53,407 nt of DNA from Clostridia bacterium. Its GTDB lineage: Bacteria; Bacillota; Clostridia; Oscillospirales; CAG-272. The DNA is taken from positions 1 through 53,407 of the forward strand of contig CAAFYZ010000010.1 of the NCBI GenBank assembly GCA_900767415.1. Direction: 5' to 3'. Shown in pieces: positions 49,991-53,407 of this stretch (positions within the stretch are counted from its first letter, which is position 1; each line of letters starts with the position of its first letter). Made by a program: the position numbers and the translations under genes. The notes beneath the pieces were generated by a model. That model was not told the origin of the DNA. It saw nothing but the letters and a program-made list of their open reading frames with translations, and ran no database searches.

Positions 49991-51073
49991 TCAGGGCGTC
50001 GTTTTTTTCGGCGGGTTCTTTTCCATTTTCCGCCGTTCTCTGTTGAGATGCCGCTCGAAGTCCCCGCCCGTGAGAAAGGCGGCGAGCACATACTGATCCA
50101 TCACCGGGACGGGGCAGGACGCCTCCGAGAAGAGGGCGTCCGCCCGCGCGGCGAGCGCGGGCGGCAGGATCAGATAGCCGATGCGGATCGCGGGGGAGAG
50201 ACTTTTCGAGAAGGTGTTCAGATAGAGGACCCGCCCTTCGGTGTCCGACGCATAGAGCGTGCGGATCGGGTGTCCGGGACGGAAAAATTCGCTATCGTAG
50301 TCGTCTTCGACGATAAAACGGGAGGGCGCGGCGGACGCCCAGGCGAGATAGTCCCGCCGCGCGGCGGCGGGCGTCGTGATCCCGCTCGGGAAACTGTGGT
50401 GCGGCGTTACGTGGAGGACTTGGATTCCCGCGGCGTCGAGGACGGATTTCGGGATTCCCGCCTTGCCGAGAGGGAGGGGGCGCACGGTGGCACCCATGCC
50501 GAGATACGCCGAGCGGATAGGGGAATAAGAGGGGTCTTCCGTGCCGTAGATTTTTTCCCTGCCGAGCAGTTTGACCACCGCTTCGTACAGTTGTTCCGCG
50601 CCCGAGCCGATGAGGATGCGGGCGGGATCGGCGTACATCCCGCGATAGCGGGCGAGATAATCCGCGATCGCGTTGCGGAGGACGGGACAGCCCATACCCG
50701 GGGCTTTCAGAAAGAGGAGATCCCCCGACTCCGCGATGACCCTGCGCACGGTTCTGAACCATACCGAACTTTCAAACGTATGCCGCGCGTCCGCCCGCGA
50801 CGGCTCCGCAAGGCGCGGGTGCGACAGGGGGTGGACGGCGTCCCGCGGACGTTCGGACGCCTCCCGCACGAACGTGCCGTACCTCTCACGCAGGGTGAGA
50901 TATCCTTCCTCTTCGAGCAGGGAGAGCGCGTGTTCCGCGGTGATGAGACTGACGCCGTGACGGTCGGCGAGCACGCGCTTGGACGGCAGGCGGGACCCCG
51001 ACGGATAGTCGCCCGCGGCGATCTTTCTTTTGATCTCTTCGGCAACGGCGAGATATTTCGTTCTCTTTTTCAT
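49991..51073 (-). CDS. MocR/PdxR-type GntR-aminotransferase regulator, C-terminally shortened
   Basis: A 360-residue regulator: N-terminal GntR winged helix (about 5-70: LPSKRVLADRHGVSLITAEHAL) fused to a type I aminotransferase fold that binds PLP. Pyridoxal anchoring is visible in VEDDYDSEF and LNTFSKSLSPAIRIGYL (Schiff-base lysine). MocR proteins usually have about 450-490 residues; this one stops after ERHLNRERRKMEKNPPKK, so the C-terminal small domain (about 100 residues) is missing, right before a terminator. It may be a decayed or minimal regulator. It is divergent from the ECF S-component gene, its likely target. Start at 51073; the open frame upstream is without a ribosome site. Confidence 0.85.
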   Translation of the reverse strand: MKKRTKYLAVAEEIKRKIAAGDYPSGSRLPSKRVLADRHGVSLITAEHALSLLEEEGYLTLRERYGTFVREASERPRDAVHPLSHPRLAEPSRADARHTFESSVWFRTVRRVIAESGDLLFLKAPGMGCPVLRNAIADYLARYRGMYADPARILIGSGAEQLYEAVVKLLGREKIYGTEDPSYSPIRSAYLGMGATVRPLPLGKAGIPKSVLDAAGIQVLHVTPHHSFPSGITTPAAARRDYLAWASAAPSRFIVEDDYDSEFFRPGHPIRTLYASDTEGRVLYLNTFSKSLSPAIRIGYLILPPALAARADALFSEASCPVPVMDQYVLAAFLTGGDFERHLNRERRKMEKNPPKKTTP

Positions 51074-51104
51074 CTGGTATGATATTTTTCTCCTGTTTTG
51101 GTTA

Positions 51105-51134
51105 TTTACATAAGACCACGAATATAGTATACTA
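51105..51134 (+). promoter_or_regulatory. Promoter of the ECF S-component gene with palindromic -10 region
   Basis: TTTACA (51105-51110), 17-nt spacer, TATACT (51128-51133). The -10 lies in the perfect palindrome TAGTATACTA (51125-51134), which could serve both strands and be bound by the divergent MocR-like regulator. Confidence 0.65.
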
Positions 51135-51206
51135 CAACCGTCCGGAAAGCGCAAGAGAAAGTTTTCCGAAAAGTACCGTCGCGAAAAGCGAAAGAAAGGC
51201 AATCCC

Positions 51207-51779
51207 ATGATCAAAACAACGGAAAAAACGCACCTTGCCGTCCTGCGTATTACGGTGGCGGCTATGTTCGCGGCATTGAATGTCGCTTTCAGTTCCTTCG
51301 GTGTCCCCGTCCCCGGCGGGCATCTGTACCTCAACGATGTCGTCATCTGCACGGCGGCCGTCCTGCTCGACCCGTTCTCCGCCTTCTTTGTCGGCGGTGT
51401 CGGCGCGTTCCTCGGCGACCTCTTCTTTTATCCCGCGCCGATGTTCGTCTCCCTCGTGACGCACGGCTTGCAGGCGGTGGTGATCTCCCTCTTCTCCCGC
51501 CACGTGCTGAAAGAGCATCCGGTAATCGCCTCGGGACTCGGCGTTTCGGTCGGTGCCGTCATCATGGTGGTCGGGTATTCTCTCGGCAGAGCGGTTATTT
51601 ACAGCACGCCGGAATACGCCGTGATCAAACTGCCGTTTCAGATTCTCCAGGCGGCAGTCGGTGCCGTTCTCGGGATGCTGATCGTCTGGCGGTTCGGCGT
51701 CGGCGACCTTTTCCGTGGGAAGGGGATCACACCGCCGCTCCCCGCAAAAGAAGAGAAAAAAGAAGAGATAAGCAAATAA
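51207..51779 (+). CDS. ECF transporter S component (possible vitamin B6 uptake)
   Basis: A 190-residue membrane protein with about six helices of the ECF S-component type: N-terminal basic segment, then ITVAAMFAALNVAFSSFGVP, GGVGAFLGDLFFYP and a final VGAVLGMLIVW helix. It would bind a vitamin and dock to a shared EcfAA'T module encoded elsewhere. The divergent MocR/PdxR-like gene suggests pyridoxine/pyridoxal as substrate, which is inference from context. The cytoplasmic C terminus is charged. Ribosome site AAAGG before ATG 51207. Confidence 0.82.
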   Translation: MIKTTEKTHLAVLRITVAAMFAALNVAFSSFGVPVPGGHLYLNDVVICTAAVLLDPFSAFFVGGVGAFLGDLFFYPAPMFVSLVTHGLQAVVISLFSRHVLKEHPVIASGLGVSVGAVIMVVGYSLGRAVIYSTPEYAVIKLPFQILQAAVGAVLGMLIVWRFGVGDLFRGKGITPPLPAKEEKKEEISK

Positions 51780-51792
51780 TTATTTACAAAAG

Positions 51793-51835
51793 AAAGCCAA
51801 CCGTCGCGGATTTATACCGCGACGGTTGGCTTTTT
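51793..51835. terminator. Bidirectional terminator
   Basis: A perfect 17-bp stem, AAAGCCAACCGTCGCGG (51793-51809)/CCGCGACGGTTGGCTTT (51817-51833), loop ATTTATA. Serves the convergent ECF and cation-exchanger genes. Confidence 0.92.
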
Positions 51836-51884
51836 GTCGCCTCCGAAAAAACGGAAGAGAGAAAAAAGGAAGAGATGCCCGCTG

Positions 51885-52931
51885 TTATGCCGCGACGCCG
51901 AACAGCGAGAGATACCACGGAAGTCCGACGGTGACGACAAGCAGATAGGCGATGTAGATAGCGAAGAGAAGGATTCCCTGCCAGCGGGAGAATTTCTTTT
52001 GCAGGATCGCGGGCACCGTCGCGATCAGCGTGACGAGGAGCGCGACGGGGAAGTCGAGGTAGATGTTCTGCGCCGAGACGGGCAGTTTTCCTCCGTAGAC
52101 GAAAGAGCAGACGGCAAGGATCAGCGTCGTGTCGATGACGTTCGCGCCGATGACGTTCCCCACCGACACGGACGCCTGTTTTTTGACGACCGAGGTGATC
52201 GCCGTGACCAACTCGGGGAGGGAGGTACCGACGGCGACGATCGTCACGCCGATGATCGCTTCCGAGACACCCCACGAAGAGGCGATTTTGCTTGCGTTGT
52301 TGACGAGGAGCTGAGAGCCGCCGACGATCGCCGCGGCACCGACCACGACGCGCAGAATGTTGGCGGAGACGGTTTTTTTCGTGATTTCGGGGCGTGCGTC
52401 TTCCGACGCACCTTCCGCCGAAAGATTCTTCTTTGCGGAGCGGATGTTCTCCGCGATGTAGAGAGCGAAGATCAGGAGCAACGCGAACGCTCCGACGAGA
52501 GAGAACGAGCCGCCGAGCGAAAAACAGAAGAGCGCGACGATCGCGACGGTAAGGAACGCCGCCTTCGGGGCGAAGTCACTGCGCTTTACGGCAATCGGCA
52601 AAAAGACCATGCTGATCGCGAGAATCATCGCCGTATTGCAGATGACGGAGCCGATGCCGTTTCCGATTGCCATGCCGACCTTCTCCTGCGAGGCGATGAC
52701 GGCGTTTTCTGCGCCGGATGTGAGGATCCCGTGCCCATCGACTGCCGCGATGGTAGAGACGATGATCTCGGGCAGGGTGGTGGCGAGACTGATGACGGTT
52801 GCGCCGATGATGAACTTCGGTATCCTCGTGACTTCGGCGACCCACACCGCACCGTCGACGAACCAGTCGCCCCCTTTGACGATCAGGACGACGCCGACAA
52901 CAAACAACAGATACATCAGAACGGTTTCCAT
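51885..52931 (-). CDS. CaCA-family sodium/calcium (cation) exchanger
   Basis: A 348-residue membrane antiporter of the CaCA superfamily (YrbG-like) with ten or so helices. The two alpha repeats are visible: GATVISLATTLPEIIVS (first) with NGIGSVICNT, and VAVGTSLPELVTAITSV (second) with VGNVIGANVIDTTLIL. The first repeat has TTLPE where GTSLPE is usual. ATG at 52931 follows GGAGGGAAAG. A riboswitch-like leader with a terminator precedes it, pointing to metal-dependent expression, perhaps manganese or calcium export. Confidence 0.92.
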   Translation of the reverse strand: METVLMYLLFVVGVVLIVKGGDWFVDGAVWVAEVTRIPKFIIGATVISLATTLPEIIVSTIAAVDGHGILTSGAENAVIASQEKVGMAIGNGIGSVICNTAMILAISMVFLPIAVKRSDFAPKAAFLTVAIVALFCFSLGGSFSLVGAFALLLIFALYIAENIRSAKKNLSAEGASEDARPEITKKTVSANILRVVVGAAAIVGGSQLLVNNASKIASSWGVSEAIIGVTIVAVGTSLPELVTAITSVVKKQASVSVGNVIGANVIDTTLILAVCSFVYGGKLPVSAQNIYLDFPVALLVTLIATVPAILQKKFSRWQGILLFAIYIAYLLVVTVGLPWYLSLFGVAA

Positions 52932-52945
52932 AACTTTCCCTCCAT

Positions 52946-52997
52946 AATAAAAAAGTGCATGGCGCGCGGTCCATACACGAAAAAAGACCGCACGCAC
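52946..52997 (-). terminator. Intrinsic terminator of the riboswitch expression platform
   Basis: On the minus strand GTGCGTGCGGTC (52997-52986) pairs with GACCGCGCGC-CAT-GCAC (52971-52955), followed by T6, only about 15-20 nt before the exchanger start. The left arm can alternatively pair with CATGCAC of the aptamer's 3' side (about 53011-53005). Confidence 0.75.
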
Positions 52998-53004
52998 AAA
53001 AAAT

Positions 53005-53099
53005 CGTGCATGAGTCTCATCAATCAAGATATACCGGGCGGTCTCCCGCCGGGATGACGGCATATCACGCGAGAAGCGTCAATTACTCCCTCAGGCACG
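53005..53099 (-). ncRNA. yybP-ykoY (manganese) riboswitch-like leader
   Basis: On the minus strand a closing helix CGTGC-C-TGAG (53099-53090)/CTCA-T-GCACG (53014-53005) encloses about 75 nt. GGGAGTAA follows the 5' arm and ATGAGACT precedes the 3' arm, like the GGGGAGUA and UGAGAC signatures of the yybP-ykoY family, which binds Mn2+. Internal helices include CCGGCGGG-AGA-CCGCCCGG. It lies between a perfect promoter and a terminator before a cation exchanger gene, a usual target class. The predicted transcription start is very near the 5' arm, so the first pairs may be shorter. Confidence 0.7.
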
Positions 53100-53102
53100 C
53101 TT

Positions 53103-53131
53103 ATTATAGCACGGGCAAGCGGGATTGTCAA
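53103..53131 (-). promoter_or_regulatory. Perfect consensus promoter of the cation exchanger
   Basis: On the minus strand TTGACA (53131-53126), 17-nt spacer, TATAAT (53108-53103). Confidence 0.85.
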
Positions 53132-53317
53132 GAGAAAACCGACAGAAAGCGACATTTTCGGATGCACCGCACCTTTTCCTATATATAAAAGGAAGAGACC
53201 GACACGGGCAGGGACGCGGTGGTAGGAAAATGGACGGTTTTCGACGCGGTTTTCCGACGCCTGCGGCGCGGGAATTGCCGTTTTAAGAAAAAATTTTAAT
53301 TTTTTTATAAAAACCCC
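53132..53317. other. Divergent intergenic stretch at window end
   Basis: No gene seen. AT-rich towards 53280-53310 (poly-T/A), consistent with an UP-like element before the promoter at 53318. Confidence 0.4.
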
Positions 53318-53346
53318 TTGACAAGTGAGAGAAAAAGGGATATAAT
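53318..53346 (+). promoter_or_regulatory. Strong forward promoter at the window end
   Basis: TTGACA (53318-53323), 17-nt spacer, TATAAT (53341-53346), with an A/T-rich region upstream. The transcribed gene lies beyond the window. Confidence 0.8.
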
Positions 53347-53407
53347 AGACAAGCCGATTTAAGGAAGGCAAGCAAAAAGCCGACCAAAAATCACGGCAGA
53401 ACTCGGT

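Overview
The window looks like a chromosome segment from an uncultured, anaerobic, gut-associated Clostridia-type Bacillota. The grounds are strong AGGAGG-type ribosome sites, TTGACA/TATAAT promoters, an Rnf ferredoxin:NAD+ complex, a bile-salt-hydrolase-type enzyme, very large secreted proteins with InlB-type repeats, and acetyl-CoA carboxylase split into AccA and AccD. Most of the sequence is GC-rich. The restriction-modification operon (about 445-4300) and, less strongly, the ATPase gene at 22067-23323 are visibly more AT-rich. No species can be named from sequence alone.

Layout. 1-4394: an AT-rich restriction-modification operon (winged-helix regulator, fused nuclease/N6-adenine methylase, specificity subunit, then a YjbR-like gene), ending at a 3' fragment of tRNA-Ser that looks like an integration scar. 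4841-10954: ogt and, on the same strand, a signalling operon (orphan solute-binding lipoprotein, membrane-tethered LuxR-type regulator, GGDEF-REC-HD-GYP protein, Hpt protein). 11249-20774: two giant surface proteins, a repeat lipoprotein and a transglutaminase-like protein with a C-terminal membrane anchor. 20850-27025: bile salt hydrolase, an AAA/DUF4143 ATPase, tRNA-Gln, a YhhN-like membrane protein and a second c-di-GMP protein with REC-HD-GYP-GGDEF order. 27409-31148: trkA-trkH potassium uptake and an AraC regulator. 31149-36513: intergenic repeats, a GH42-like protein, an HTH regulator, a flavin reductase, an SDR and a Gx transporter. 36553-42002: NusG-II protein and rnfBAEGDC under a consensus promoter.

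42505-49806 is the most interesting part. It is a fatty-acid/polyketide-like operon: acyl carrier protein, a single 798-residue protein joining an intact ketosynthase to a second ketosynthase that has lost all three catalytic residues (KS-CLF-like), FabG, FabZ, FabD, AccD, AccA and a flavodoxin-fold oxidoreductase. No enoyl reductase, FabH, AccB or AccC is present in the cluster. Together with the DSID-type carrier protein this suggests either an unusual fatty-acid synthase or a type II polyketide/polyene-like pathway.

49991-53407: a C-terminally shortened MocR/PdxR-like regulator divergent from an ECF-transporter S component (possible vitamin B6 uptake pair), then a CaCA-family cation exchanger preceded by a leader that looks like a yybP-ykoY (manganese) riboswitch with an intrinsic terminator. 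The window ends just after a strong promoter whose gene lies outside.
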